64,000 nucleotides of DNA from contig NZ_AP027370.1 in assembly GCF_030296055.1 (NCBI RefSeq), positions 1,254,501 through 1,318,500 of the forward strand, written 5' to 3'. The position numbers and the translations under genes were made by a program. The notes below the pieces were generated by a model. That model saw nothing but the letters and a program-made list of their open reading frames with translations. It did not search any database and was not told the origin of the DNA. Within the stretch, counting starts at the first letter, position 1, and each line of letters opens with the position of its first letter. This DNA comes from Hydrogenimonas cancrithermarum (lineage in GTDB: Bacteria; Campylobacterota; Campylobacteria; Campylobacterales; Hydrogenimonadaceae). Positions 24,382-33,320 of the stretch are shown here, piece after piece.

Positions 24382-24987
24382 ATGATCGATCGATTTGTCC
24401 ATATGTTCGAAATCGTCGCACAGGAGGGGCACGGCAATGTCTGGCTGGTCCTTTTCATCGGCTTCGTCTTCGGCGCGATCATCCAGTGGTCGCGTGTCGA
24501 CAAGTTCGAAAAGATCGCCGGATTTGCGATGCTCGAGGATATGACGGTGCCGAAACTTCTCTTTTTCGCCATCGGCTTGGCGAGTATCGGTCTCTATTTC
24601 ATGATAGAAGCGGGATACGCCCACTACCATGTCAAACCGATCATGCTCGGGGGTATCGTTATCGGCGCCGTTCTTTTCGGTATCGCGATGGCGATTTTCG
24701 GAAAGTGCCCCGGAACCGGCCCCATCTCGGTGGCGGAAGGGCGCATCGACGTTCTCGTGGGAGCGATCGGCGGAATATTCGGCGGCCTCTTTTTCACGAT
24801 GGCGTACCCATGGCTCAAACAGATCATGGGCCCGGACTACGGCGAACTGACCCTCCCCGAACTTTTCCACGGGCATGAATCGACGGTCGTGCTTCTTTAT
24901 GGCATTGCCCTCATCGCTGTCGCTTTTCTGATTCCCAACATCGAGTATCTCGATCCGGAAGATCACGAAGAGAAAGCGGAAATTTAA
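24382..24987 (+). CDS. YeeE/YedE family transporter, second half
   Basis: A 201-residue membrane protein with about five to six helices. FGKCPGTGPISVAEGRIDVLVGAIGGIFGG contains the second conserved Cys motif (GxCPGTG) of the family. ATG 24382 is chosen: AAAGGGAG lies eight bases upstream, and a GTG two codons earlier is a weaker option. It follows the first half by two bases. Together the pair would complete the pseudo-twofold fold of YeeE. Confidence 0.86.
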   Translation: MIDRFVHMFEIVAQEGHGNVWLVLFIGFVFGAIIQWSRVDKFEKIAGFAMLEDMTVPKLLFFAIGLASIGLYFMIEAGYAHYHVKPIMLGGIVIGAVLFGIAMAIFGKCPGTGPISVAEGRIDVLVGAIGGIFGGLFFTMAYPWLKQIMGPDYGELTLPELFHGHESTVVLLYGIALIAVAFLIPNIEYLDPEDHEEKAEI

Positions 24988-25019
24988 CCCTTTCAAACCA
25001 ACTCGATACCACACTTTGC

Positions 25020-25045
25020 TATAATGACCTCCTTACAAGGAGGTC
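25020..25045 (+). promoter_or_regulatory. TATAAT followed by a perfect SD/anti-SD palindrome
   Basis: TTTGCTATAAT ends at 25025. Immediately after it GACCTCCTT (25026-25034) and AAGGAGGTC (25037-25045) are perfect complements with AC between. The right arm is the ribosome site of the SpoIIAA-like gene at 25049, and the left arm contains ACCTCCTTA, identical to the 3' end of bacterial 16S rRNA. With a start site near 25032 only part of the left arm would be transcribed. Confidence 0.6.
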
Positions 25046-25048
25046 ACC

Positions 25049-25432
25049 ATGCAGATCAAAACCCACGGAATTCACATCGAACTGATGCAGGTCGACGATA
25101 GCGCCTATGTCGAGTTCAAACTTATCGGAAAACTGACACATGAAGATTACGAGACCTTTGTGCCCTTTATCGAAAGTGCCGTCCGGAACCTTCCGCCAAA
25201 GCGTCTCAATATCCTCATCGATATGACCCATTTCGAAGGATGGACGCTCGAAGCGGCATGGGACGACTTCAGATTCGGACTCGAACTCCGGAAAGATATC
25301 AACAAAATGGCGGTTGTCGGCGATAAAACATGGGAAGCGCTCTTCGCCAAAATGGCCGACTGGCTCATCGCAGGGAAAGCGAAATTTTTCCACTCTGCCG
25401 AGGAGGCGCGCACTTGGCTGATGCAGAGTTGA
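25049..25432 (+). CDS. SpoIIAA-like (STAS-fold) protein
   Basis: A 127-residue soluble protein. The pattern FKLIGKLTHEDYETFVPFIESAV, LNILIDMTHFEGWTLEAAWDDFRFG, INKMAVVGDKTWEALF and AKFFHSAEEARTWLM matches the SpoIIAA-like family (STAS fold, lipid- or anion-binding in some structures). The function in the cell is not established. Own promoter and a strong but potentially masked ribosome site. The following gene overlaps it by 19 bases. Confidence 0.82.
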   Translation: MQIKTHGIHIELMQVDDSAYVEFKLIGKLTHEDYETFVPFIESAVRNLPPKRLNILIDMTHFEGWTLEAAWDDFRFGLELRKDINKMAVVGDKTWEALFAKMADWLIAGKAKFFHSAEEARTWLMQS

Positions 25433-25725
25433 ATCTCAGCGAAAAGATCGCGAAGCAGATCGCACAGATCGTGAAAGAGAGTGTCGAGATCGATATCGAA
25501 GTGATGCAGTTTCTGAAAGAGGATTTCGAAGAGATACGAGAAATCGCGAAACGAGAGAATATTTCGTCGAAGAATCTGCTTCTTCAGATTCTGGAGGGGG
25601 TCAAGAAAGGATTGATCGAAAGCGGAAAGATTACCGTGGAGGAGATCAAAAAGATTCTGGAACAGTCCGAAAAAGAGCTTCACGATCTGGAAAACCGAAA
25701 GAAAAAGCCTGAAAAATCGGCATAA
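25414..25725 (+). CDS. Small helical protein of unknown function
   Basis: About 103 residues, almost entirely predicted helix and highly charged (KIAKQIAQIVKESVEIDIEV, EEIKKILEQSEKELHDLENRKKK). I assign TTG 25414 as start because AGGAGG lies seven bases upstream at 25401-25406; the reading frame has no ATG at a sensible place. It overlaps the SpoIIAA-like gene, so the two are probably translated together. I do not recognise a function. Confidence 0.7.
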   Translation: MADAELNLSEKIAKQIAQIVKESVEIDIEVMQFLKEDFEEIREIAKRENISSKNLLLQILEGVKKGLIESGKITVEEIKKILEQSEKELHDLENRKKKPEKSA

Positions 25726-25750
25726 AAAAAGGAGAGCCAAAAAGCTCTCC
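25722..25750 (-). terminator. Terminator of tpx
   Basis: On the minus strand GGAGAGC and GCTCTCC pair around a six-base loop, followed by seven T. Read on the plus strand the same stem follows the stop at 25725 but lacks a long T-run, so it mainly serves tpx. Confidence 0.85.
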
Positions 25751-25784
25751 TTCCCATTCCCCCGAATGTAGCAGCTGTTGAAGC

Positions 25785-26303
25785 TTACTTGCTCGCAGCG
25801 GCTTTTGCAGCTTCGAGTGCTTCTTCGTATTCCGGCTCTTCTGTAATTTCAGGAACCAGTTGCTTATAGACGATCGTACCGTCTTTGTCGACAACGAAGA
25901 TCGCACGTGCAGTTACGCCTGCAAGCGGGCCTTCAGCGATAAGTACGCCGTAAGCGTTCGCGAAATCTTTGTTACGGAAGTCAGAAGCGACCGTCAGGTT
26001 TTCGATACCTTCAGCAGAGCAGAAACGTCCTGCAGCGAACGGAAGGTCCATAGAGATAACAGTCGTATCGACACCTTCGATTTCAGCAGCTTTCTCGTTG
26101 AATTTGCGTGTTTCAGCCGCACATACCGGCGTATCGAGCGAAGGAACGACAACGAGAAGTTGAACTTTGTCCTGTGCACCGCCGACTTTTTTGTCTGCAA
26201 GACCTTCCGCGTTTACAACGGTTACTTCCGGAGCTTTGTCTCCAACGTTTACTTCGTTACCAGCCAGTTTGACTTCGTTACCTTTGAGCTTAGTAGTTGC
26301 CAT
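25785..26303 (-). CDS. tpx: Thiol peroxidase
   Basis: Peroxiredoxin that reduces hydrogen and organic peroxides. The peroxidatic Cys lies in PSLDTPVCAAETRKFN (about residue 61) and the resolving Cys in FAAGRFCSAEGIEN (about 95), the Tpx arrangement. 172 residues is the family size. It stands alone with an AT-rich 140-base upstream gap and a strong terminator. The upstream gap holds several AT-rich dyads but no clear PerR box. Confidence 0.94.
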   Translation of the reverse strand: MATTKLKGNEVKLAGNEVNVGDKAPEVTVVNAEGLADKKVGGAQDKVQLLVVVPSLDTPVCAAETRKFNEKAAEIEGVDTTVISMDLPFAAGRFCSAEGIENLTVASDFRNKDFANAYGVLIAEGPLAGVTARAIFVVDKDGTIVYKQLVPEITEEPEYEEALEAAKAAASK

Positions 26304-26443
26304 AGGATTTTCCTTTTTATAATGTTTTGATTAACATGTTTGATTCGCATTTGCATGCGGTTGATGGTATTGTACATGAATAGGATAAAAATACTCTTAA
26401 TTAAAAAAACTTAGTTTTAAGAATTCTGTAAACTTTTAGAGAA

Positions 26444-27436
26444 TTAAGAAATATTATCCGTTCTTGGCGAAACCTCGATCGTCAGCGCGTCGGAAAAACG
26501 CTCCATATAGTAGGCATCGATCGCGCAGCGCCCTACCATCGCGGCATTGTCGGAGCAGTACTGCAAGTCGGCAAGATGCAGGTTGCAGTCAAACCTCGCA
26601 CAGAGGTTGGCGAACGCTTCACGAACGGCCATGTTGGCACTCGCCCCACCGACGATGGCGAAATCTTTCGGCTTCAGCGTTGCAAATATCTTCTTCGTTT
26701 TCTGCATCAGATGGGCAATCGCCGCTTTCTGGAAACTGGCGGCGATGTCGGCTTTGGTCTGTTCGTCGAGAGGCTGGTTCGCTTCGACGACAAGCCTGAC
26801 GGCGTTTTTGATACCGGAGTAGCTGAAGGCGATTTTTGGCGAGTGCTGCAAGGGAATCGGCATTGGGAATCGGTCGGGGTCACCCTTTTGTGCCAGCTTT
26901 TCGATGACCGGACCGCCGGGGTATCCCAATCCCATCATCTTCGCCACTTTATCGAAACTCTCTCCGAAGCTATCGTCCATCGTCGTCGCGACCACCGTGA
27001 TCTCATCGAAGCTTTCGACATCGAGCACCATCGTATGGCCACCCGAAATGAGCAGCACCAGCATCGGGAAGATCGCCTCTTTTTCGATGAAAAGCGAGTA
27101 GATATGCGCCTTGAGATGGTTGATCGGGATGATCGGCAGTCCCTTGGCAATGCTGAGTGCCTGTGCCATCGCCACCCCTTCGAGCAGTGTCACCGACAGG
27201 CCCGGGGCGTTGGTGACGGCCACCGCTTTGAGGTCGTCGAGATAGGGTTTCGCCTCCTCCAGAAGTTTCGGCAGATCGACCGCATGCAATCGACTCGCAA
27301 GCTCCGGTACGACACCACCATATTTGGCGTGTTCCGCCTCTTGGGAAATTTTCCGGTGAAAGAGAATCTCTTTCGTAACGATATCGGTCACGGCGATCGA
27401 ACTGTCGTCGCAGCTGCTTTCGATGCTTAAAATCAT
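26444..27436 (-). CDS. tsaD: tRNA N6-adenosine threonylcarbamoyltransferase
   Basis: Transfers threonylcarbamoyl to A37 of ANN-decoding tRNAs, with TsaB and TsaE. The metal-binding NHLKAH motif ([10 protein letters not shown]) and the nucleotide loop [11 protein letters not shown] are present; [15 protein letters not shown] and [13 protein letters not shown] are typical. 330 residues. Its ATG overlaps the stop of the upstream hydrolase gene by four bases (27433-27436). The weak hairpin AAAAC-TAA-GTTTT on the minus strand near 26410 may end the transcript. Confidence 0.95.
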   Translation of the reverse strand: MILSIESSCDDSSIAVTDIVTKEILFHRKISQEAEHAKYGGVVPELASRLHAVDLPKLLEEAKPYLDDLKAVAVTNAPGLSVTLLEGVAMAQALSIAKGLPIIPINHLKAHIYSLFIEKEAIFPMLVLLISGGHTMVLDVESFDEITVVATTMDDSFGESFDKVAKMMGLGYPGGPVIEKLAQKGDPDRFPMPIPLQHSPKIAFSYSGIKNAVRLVVEANQPLDEQTKADIAASFQKAAIAHLMQKTKKIFATLKPKDFAIVGGASANMAVREAFANLCARFDCNLHLADLQYCSDNAAMVGRCAIDAYYMERFSDALTIEVSPRTDNIS

Positions 27437-28005
27437 CTATTTACACCTTCTTCCTCGGAGCATATCATGCCCGTTTGTAGATACTCCAGAATCCATGGCC
27501 ACTCCCCGTAGCCGCTTTCGGCATTGATATGGCCGGCGTTTTCGATCACCTTCATGGGAATGCCCAACGCCTCCTGTAACCTCCACGCCTCTTCGAGAGG
27601 CATATAGGGATCGTTCGTCGAGACGACGAGCGTGGCGCTTTTGGCGAAAAGGTTTTTCGGGGCTTCGACCGGAAAGAAACTCTTGATCGTCTCGATTTCG
27701 CAGTCGAGCCTGGGCGGTGCGACGAGAATCAGCTTTTCGACCGGTTCGATCTCGCCTTCGTTGCAGAGGTGAAACCAGAGGGTGTTGGCGAGCGAGTGGC
27801 AGATGACGGTATGCGGCCTGAAATCCGCCAAATACGCCTTAACCTCTTTTTTCCAGCGGTTCAGGTGTGGAAAATGGGGATGCTGAATAAGCGGAAAACT
27901 GACAGTGCCGTACGCTTTGGCCAGTTCACCGGCCAGCCACGCCTGCCAGTGCGGATAGTCGCTGCCGCCCCAACCATGCAGAAGCAGTCTCTTATCGCGT
28001 TTCAC
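27433..28005 (-). CDS. RBBP9/YdeN-type serine hydrolase
   Basis: A 190-residue alpha/beta hydrolase. [22 protein letters not shown] opens the fold; the nucleophile elbow is [13 protein letters not shown] (Ser in CHSLA); the acid and base are in [10 protein letters not shown] and [16 protein letters not shown]. This matches the RBBP9/YdeN family, whose physiological substrates are unknown. It overlaps dxr by 14 bases and tsaD by four. Confidence 0.85.
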   Translation of the reverse strand: MKRDKRLLLHGWGGSDYPHWQAWLAGELAKAYGTVSFPLIQHPHFPHLNRWKKEVKAYLADFRPHTVICHSLANTLWFHLCNEGEIEPVEKLILVAPPRLDCEIETIKSFFPVEAPKNLFAKSATLVVSTNDPYMPLEEAWRLQEALGIPMKVIENAGHINAESGYGEWPWILEYLQTGMICSEEEGVNR

Positions 28006-29062
28006 ACCATCTCCTCACTTCACGGTCGATTTCGAAAACCTCATCGATACTCTGCGGGTCGACACCGCTGAAGTGTTCATACGCAGCAATCGTAAGCCTA
28101 GGCAAATCGCCGAAAGCGATCCTCCCCTCCACAAATTTCGTGATCGCCGCTTCATTGGCGGCATTGACGACGACACCCCGTTTGGGGTGTTTCAGCAAAT
28201 CCTCTTTGATGGCCCAGATCGGGTAGCGGTCGGGGATGATTTCGCGAAACTCCAGCGAACCGACCCTGAGCAGATCGACCGGTTCGAGCACCGGAACGTT
28301 CACCTCCTGCATCAGGGCGTAGGCGATCGGCAATTTCATGTCCGGATGGGCCATCTGCGCCGTCGTCGCACCGTCGGCAAATTCGACGAGGGCATGAATG
28401 ACCGATTTGGGCTCGATGATCGCATCGACGTTTTCGCAGCCATACAACCAGCGTGCCTCGAGGAGCTCGAAGAGTTTGTTGGTCATCGTGGCGCTGTCGA
28501 TCGTAATCTTCGCCCCCATACTCCAGTTAGGATGTTTCAGGGCGTTTTCGAGTGTCGCATGCTCGATTTTTTCGATCGGCCAATCACGGAAGGCGCCGCC
28601 ACTGGCGGTAATCGTCATCTTTTTGGGTATTCGGCCATTCAGCAGGTACCAAAGACCGAAGTGCTCGCTGTCGATGGGGCGCAGATGTTTGGGATCGATA
28701 AAAGCTCCCGCCGCCACCAACGACTCTTTGTTGGCCAGTGCCACCGTCTTGCCCTCTTCGATCGCGACGATCGTCGGACGAAGGCCCAGGAAACCGACCA
28801 GTGCATTGACGACGATGGACGAACTGCTGTTGCGGATCGCCTTTACGATCCCCTCTTCACCCCAGAAAACTCTGGGATGGTCGATCTGTTCGGCCAACTC
28901 TTTGGTCGCAACCGAGACGAAACAGGGCTGAAATTTCACAATCTGCTCTTTGAGCAGTGCGATGTTGTTGCCGGCGACCAAAACTTCGACACGGATGTTG
29001 AACCGCTCCGCCACCGCCAGTGTATTGACCCCGATGGAACCGGTCGAACCCAACAGTACCAC
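27992..29062 (-). CDS. dxr: 1-deoxy-D-xylulose 5-phosphate reductoisomerase
   Basis: Second step of the MEP isoprenoid pathway. The NADPH loop VLLGSTGSIGVNTLAV is at the very N terminus, LANKESLVAAGAF and ITASGGAFRDWPIEKI follow, and metal-binding residues sit around DSEHFGLWYLL and ALKHPNWSMGAKITIDSATM. 356 residues. It begins at once after cdsA stops, the cdsA-dxr pairing common in this phylum. Confidence 0.95.
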   Translation of the reverse strand: MVLLGSTGSIGVNTLAVAERFNIRVEVLVAGNNIALLKEQIVKFQPCFVSVATKELAEQIDHPRVFWGEEGIVKAIRNSSSSIVVNALVGFLGLRPTIVAIEEGKTVALANKESLVAAGAFIDPKHLRPIDSEHFGLWYLLNGRIPKKMTITASGGAFRDWPIEKIEHATLENALKHPNWSMGAKITIDSATMTNKLFELLEARWLYGCENVDAIIEPKSVIHALVEFADGATTAQMAHPDMKLPIAYALMQEVNVPVLEPVDLLRVGSLEFREIIPDRYPIWAIKEDLLKHPKRGVVVNAANEAAITKFVEGRIAFGDLPRLTIAAYEHFSGVDPQSIDEVFEIDREVRRWCETR

Positions 29063-29830
29063 TTAGATGAGCCCCCTCAGCAGCAACACCATCACAATAC
29101 CGCCAAAAAGATAGCCGTCGACACGATCGAGCGCACCGCCATGGCCCGGCAAAAGGTCGCCGCTGTCTTTGACACCGGCCTCCCGCTTGAGGTAGCTTTC
29201 GAAAAGGTCGCCGAAAATCGACGCCACCGAAACGCCAAGCGAAATAAGCAGCGCCTGTGGCCAGTCGACAAGCACACTGCCTGCGAAAAAGCCCGCGAAA
29301 GTGGCGATCAGCACACCGCCGACCACCCCTTCGATCGTCTTGTTGGGGGACGTGGGACAGAAAGGGCGACGGCCGGCCAGCTTACCGGTAAAGTAGGCGC
29401 CGATATCGGTTAGCGCCACGACCACGAGAAGCCAAAAGAGCGATCCGACGCCGAAATCGTGGTAGAGAGCCAGCAGAAAGAGAAACGACGCCGTCGGATA
29501 GAGAAAGGGCAAAAAGAGTTTCTTGTCGAACTCCCTGGTATAGGCCAGCAGCGAAGCGAAAATGACGGCGATAAGAAAAAAGAGGTCGTCGGGATTGGGG
29601 TAGATGAGCGCCAGAAGCCATATCGCCACGGCATAGGCGTACATCTGATTGTCACTCTCTACACCGAAGAGACGCATCGCCTCGTAAAAGGAGAAGAGAT
29701 AGACGATGCCCAAAAAGAGCCATATCAGGAAAAAGTTGTCGATCAAACCGATCGAAACGACGACCGCGACAAGCACGGCCCCTGTCAGAAAGCGTGTTTT
29801 GTTTTCGGAAACGATGGAGAAAAGACCCAT
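29063..29830 (-). CDS. cdsA: Phosphatidate cytidylyltransferase
   Basis: Makes CDP-diacylglycerol for phospholipid synthesis. A 255-residue protein with about seven membrane helices; the signature near the C terminus is KREAGVKDSGDLLPGHGGALDRVDGYLFGG, including the metal-binding Asp residues. DIGAYFTGKLAGRRPFCPTSPNKTIEG is the other conserved block. It begins the unit cdsA-dxr-hydrolase-tsaD. Confidence 0.94.
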   Translation of the reverse strand: MGLFSIVSENKTRFLTGAVLVAVVVSIGLIDNFFLIWLFLGIVYLFSFYEAMRLFGVESDNQMYAYAVAIWLLALIYPNPDDLFFLIAVIFASLLAYTREFDKKLFLPFLYPTASFLFLLALYHDFGVGSLFWLLVVVALTDIGAYFTGKLAGRRPFCPTSPNKTIEGVVGGVLIATFAGFFAGSVLVDWPQALLISLGVSVASIFGDLFESYLKREAGVKDSGDLLPGHGGALDRVDGYLFGGIVMVLLLRGLI

Positions 29831-29857
29831 AAAGCACCCTTTTTCAATATGCTTTTA

Positions 29858-29863
29858 GTATAT
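29858..29863 (-). promoter_or_regulatory. -10 element of the cdsA-dxr unit
   Basis: TATACT on the minus strand in CGATATACTAAAAGC, about 28 bases before the cdsA ATG. No clear -35. Confidence 0.4.
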
Positions 29864-29903
29864 CGGATAAAAGGTTAAACCGACGTTACGCACCCTATGG
29901 CAG

Positions 29904-30230
29904 TCAAACGTGAATATCGAGATGCGGGTTTCCATCCTCGTCGATCGTGAAACCTTTGTCTTTATGGGTTTTGGGTTTTTTCTTCGCGGCTTTTTCCCGT
30001 TCGCGTTCCTGCGCTTCGGCTTCCTGACGCGTATGTTCACGCTCTGGGTCGATGTTATGCAGTTCTTCGGCCTGGCGGGTCTCCTCGATCGTTTTCTCTT
30101 TTTCGTTGACCATCGCCTGCGCCGCGACATTCTGCATGTCGTACCGGTTGAACTGCATATTCTGCACCGATGCCGCGACATGCATGTTCTGGTTGACGAA
30201 GATGATGTTGGTAAGCGGAGAGATGGCCAT
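29904..30230 (-). CDS. Conserved protein of unknown function, charged and helical
   Basis: A 108-residue soluble protein. The first 40 residues are rich in Asn, Gln and Met (NIIFVNQNMHVAASVQNMQFNRYDMQNVAAQAM); the remainder is a charged helix (EKEKTIEETRQAEELHNIDPEREHTRQEAEAQERER) ending in a basic stretch and GFTIDEDGNPHLDIHV. I recognise no domain. It follows the NFACT gene by 12 bases and appears to be in its transcript. Confidence 0.75.
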   Translation of the reverse strand: MAISPLTNIIFVNQNMHVAASVQNMQFNRYDMQNVAAQAMVNEKEKTIEETRQAEELHNIDPEREHTRQEAEAQEREREKAAKKKPKTHKDKGFTIDEDGNPHLDIHV

Positions 30231-30242
30231 CGGGTATCCTTC

Positions 30243-31568
30243 TTACTCTTTTTGGACCTTTATCGTATCGTAGTTGACATAATTGACATGCGCACCTTTG
30301 ACGATTTTCACATTGCGCCTATTGGTAACATCGACCAGATAGCTGCCTGGTTGAGTGACGCTTGTCTCGACACAGATTTTGGCCGCCTTCTCGATCACCT
30401 CTTTGGGCACCTGCTTTCGTCCGCCGCTTTGGACAATGCAGTGCGAAGAGGGACGGTCTTTGAGATGGAGCCAGATGTCGCCGGCTTTGGCGTTTTTCAG
30501 GACCCACTCGTTCTCACGCTCGTTGCGCCCGACCATAACGCGAAACGAATCGATCCAGAAGATTTCGCACTGTGCTTTGGCCTGCCGTTTTTTCCGTTGC
30601 TGTTTCGGTGGAAAGAGCAGCGAAATCTCCCCTTCGTTCCGCGCCCGCTGCAGGTTCTCCAAAAGCCTCCGGTAGAAGGCGATACGGCTTTTGAGATTCT
30701 CCTCTTCGATATGCAGATGTGCCGCCTTGTTGGCCGCCCGTTTCGAAAGGGCGTAAAAGTGCTCCCCTATCCGCTTTGGATTCGGAAGCGCCGGAAGCTC
30801 GATCGCCACAGGGTTTCCTTCGAAATCTTCGGTCCGCAGCTCTGTATCGTATGGCTTGATCTCATGAAGGTGCGCCAGCACGATCGAAGCGTACATCGCA
30901 TACATCTGCGCCCTGTTCTCCAGTTCCGCTTTGTCGGGAAGGTGCTGCAACGCCTTCTCGAGACGTTCGATCTTTTTTTCGAGGGTCTGGGCATGGCGCG
31001 CTTTGAGCTGAACGAGACGCCGTTCGCTTCGCACTCTTGCACGCTCTTCGAGCCATGCTTCAACCTCCACGATCTCACCTTCTGCACGCTTGCCACGGTA
31101 GGGCACCAGCGGCTTGAGCTCCACCCCTGGCTTGACGATCCGGTAGCTTGCATCGCTGTCGACATGACGCAGCGCTTCGAGAACCACCCCGTTTTCATCC
31201 AGAATGATCGCATTCGTATGACGGCCGGTGAACTCGAGTTGCAAAAAGCTTTTTTGCGCCTTGTAGGCTCCTTGCAAAGAGGCTTCGATACGAATGATCT
31301 TATCATCCTGCGGCATATCGACCCGAATGATCTTCGCACCGTTGAAACGCTTTTTGAGCATCGTGTCGAACGGCGCATGGTAACTTCGAACAGCCGCATT
31401 CACTCTCGCCGCAAAAATTTCGCTGCGGCCACGCGAAAGGTCGAATCCGACAGCATCTTCTCTCTTGAAAACCAGCCGGATGACATTGTCGTCGATGCGT
31501 TCGGCAGATCGTATCTGCCCAAAACCGTTCAAATATGTCGCTATGGCTTTCAATTCATAAAATTTCAT
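30243..31568 (-). CDS. NFACT family protein (RqcH/FbpA-like)
   Basis: A 441-residue protein with the NFACT layout: an N-terminal NFACT-N domain (about 1-200), a helical coiled region (ARHAQTLEKKIERLEKALQHLP) and a C-terminal NFACT-R (DUF814) domain with FRVMVGRNERENEWVLKNAKAGDIWLHLKDRPSSHCIVQSGG. Bacterial RqcH tags stalled nascent chains with alanine on 50S subunits; FbpA homologues are also called fibronectin-binding. The short form here may lack parts of the middle HhH region, so the RqcH activity is probable but not certain. Confidence 0.84.
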   Translation of the reverse strand: MKFYELKAIATYLNGFGQIRSAERIDDNVIRLVFKREDAVGFDLSRGRSEIFAARVNAAVRSYHAPFDTMLKKRFNGAKIIRVDMPQDDKIIRIEASLQGAYKAQKSFLQLEFTGRHTNAIILDENGVVLEALRHVDSDASYRIVKPGVELKPLVPYRGKRAEGEIVEVEAWLEERARVRSERRLVQLKARHAQTLEKKIERLEKALQHLPDKAELENRAQMYAMYASIVLAHLHEIKPYDTELRTEDFEGNPVAIELPALPNPKRIGEHFYALSKRAANKAAHLHIEEENLKSRIAFYRRLLENLQRARNEGEISLLFPPKQQRKKRQAKAQCEIFWIDSFRVMVGRNERENEWVLKNAKAGDIWLHLKDRPSSHCIVQSGGRKQVPKEVIEKAAKICVETSVTQPGSYLVDVTNRRNVKIVKGAHVNYVNYDTIKVQKE

Positions 31569-31579
31569 ACGCTCTTCGC

Positions 31580-31609
31580 TTGATTTTTTCTCTCTGGCCT
31601 ATTTATAAT
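31580..31609 (+). promoter_or_regulatory. Sigma-70-type promoter of the chemoreceptor gene
   Basis: TTGATT (31580-31585), 18 bases, TATAAT (31604-31609). A CACCGATTAT slightly downstream resembles a sigma-28 -10 but has no TAAA at the right distance. Confidence 0.5.
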
Positions 31610-31670
31610 TTCTTATATTCACCGATTATAGTGACGTATAGAATCCCCCTTTACAGGAAGAACAAAACAT

Positions 31671-33251
31671 ATGAAAACGACTCTCGCACTTTTTAAAACG
31701 ATCCGCGCCAAATTCATCGCGAATCTTGTTCTGTCGGTCATCGCCATCTTTATCAGTATCATTGTAGCATACTCTCTCGCCGTCAAAGATGTCGATACGA
31801 TCATGAAAACCGACATCGGTTCCGTTGCGGACGCCCTGCAGCAGGAGACGCTCTACATCGCCGAAAGAGATCCGAAAGGGTACCTCGACCCTGCCTTCAA
31901 AAAACATATCTACGACATTAAAATCGGAAAGAGCGGCTATGTCTATCTGATGGACGAAAAGGGGACGTTCGTCGTACATCCGAAAAAAGAGGGGAAAAAC
32001 TTCGCCGGCCACGACTATGTCGACAAAATCCGCCAAGACAGAAGAGGCGGTTTCCTCGAGTACACCTCCGCCGCCACGGGCCAGGAGAAGATCGTCGCCT
32101 ATCGATATATCGCTCCGTGGAGACTCTGGATCGTCCCGGGTGTCAACAAAGCGGACTATTTCGAAAATATTCAAAAAAGCTTCATGCTGTGGTTCAGTAT
32201 TCTCGGGATCGGGATGGTCGCACTGCTGACACTGCTCAACTACATCACGGGAATGAGTATTCTTGGCCCTATCCGGGAGCTCGACGACGTCGCCAAAGAC
32301 CTGGCCGAAGGTGAAGGCGACCTGACCAAACGCCTTCCGATCAAAAGCGACGACGAGATCGGACTGGCCGGCCGCTACGTCAACCAGTTCATCGAGAAGA
32401 TCCAGCAGCTTGTCAGACAGGCAAAACGCAGCGGCCTGGCGACGATCGAAAAGATCGCCATGCTCGGCAAGAAGATCGATGCGGTGACGAAAAGTGCCCA
32501 GGAGACCTCCGAAGCGACGGCACAGACACAGCATCTGGCCGACGAGATCCGCCGAACCGTGGATGCATCGTTGCATCTCAGCAGAGAGACCAAAGAGCGG
32601 ATCGACACCATCGCGGGCGAGATGCATCTGGTAACCGAATCGATCGACCGCATCAACAACCGTATCAGCGAAACGGCCCACATCGAATCGGATCTGACGG
32701 TTCAGTTTGCCCACCTCAAGGACCAGGCGGGGTCGATCACCGAAGTGTTGCAGATGATATACGAAATCGCCGACCAGACCAATCTTCTGGCACTCAACGC
32801 CGCGATCGAAGCGGCTCGGGCGGGGGAACACGGACGCGGCTTTGCCGTCGTAGCCGACGAAGTCCGAAAACTGGCCGAACGGACCCAAAAGAGTCTGAGT
32901 GAAATCAACGCCACGATCACGGTCGTCACGCAATCGATCGCAGATGCGGGAACACTGATGGGCAGGAATGCCGCGAATATCGAAGCGCTGCTCCAGCAAA
33001 GCGGCAATGCCAAAACGACCATCGAAGCTTTCTACGGAAAACTCGACGAAACAGCTAAAATGAGCGACACCAACTTCGAAAGTACCCGGACGATCGTAGA
33101 AAAGATAGAGAAGATTCTGCAGAGCATCGATCGGATCGATTCGCTCTCGTCCGCCAATAGCGAAGAGGCGGAACAGATGCGCCGTATCGGGCAAGAGCTG
33201 GAGGCCCAGGCAAAAGAGCTGCAAACCCTGTTGGATACCTTTAAAAGTTAA
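31671..33251 (+). CDS. Methyl-accepting chemotaxis protein with a Cache sensor
   Basis: A 526-residue receptor. A first membrane helix (residues about 17-39), a periplasmic single-Cache domain ([44 protein letters not shown]), a second helix ([22 protein letters not shown]), a HAMP region, and a signalling domain with the highly conserved tip [41 protein letters not shown]. No CheR-binding pentapeptide at the C terminus. The Cache type often senses small carboxylates or amino acids; the ligand is not readable. It stands alone. Confidence 0.94.
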   Translation: MKTTLALFKTIRAKFIANLVLSVIAIFISIIVAYSLAVKDVDTIMKTDIGSVADALQQETLYIAERDPKGYLDPAFKKHIYDIKIGKSGYVYLMDEKGTFVVHPKKEGKNFAGHDYVDKIRQDRRGGFLEYTSAATGQEKIVAYRYIAPWRLWIVPGVNKADYFENIQKSFMLWFSILGIGMVALLTLLNYITGMSILGPIRELDDVAKDLAEGEGDLTKRLPIKSDDEIGLAGRYVNQFIEKIQQLVRQAKRSGLATIEKIAMLGKKIDAVTKSAQETSEATAQTQHLADEIRRTVDASLHLSRETKERIDTIAGEMHLVTESIDRINNRISETAHIESDLTVQFAHLKDQAGSITEVLQMIYEIADQTNLLALNAAIEAARAGEHGRGFAVVADEVRKLAERTQKSLSEINATITVVTQSIADAGTLMGRNAANIEALLQQSGNAKTTIEAFYGKLDETAKMSDTNFESTRTIVEKIEKILQSIDRIDSLSSANSEEAEQMRRIGQELEAQAKELQTLLDTFKS

Positions 33252-33266
33252 TCAGCCCCTTTTTGC

Positions 33267-33297
33267 TATAATCGCGCCAGTTTACTCTAATGGCGCG
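33267..33297 (+). promoter_or_regulatory. leuC promoter followed by a seven-base inverted repeat
   Basis: TTTGCTATAAT ends at 33272, and CGCGCCA (33273-33279) with TGGCGCG (33291-33297) follows around an 11-base spacer. Transcription should begin inside the left arm, so the repeat could be an operator or a leader structure. AGAAGGA before the ATG is the ribosome site. Confidence 0.5.
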
Positions 33298-33320
33298 TTG
33301 CGCCTTCCAGAAGGATTTTC

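Noticed and set aside
31620-31640. CACCGATTAT as a sigma-28 promoter of the chemoreceptor
   Set aside because: At 15 bases upstream there is TTTA instead of TAAA, while a reasonable sigma-70 pair lies nearby.
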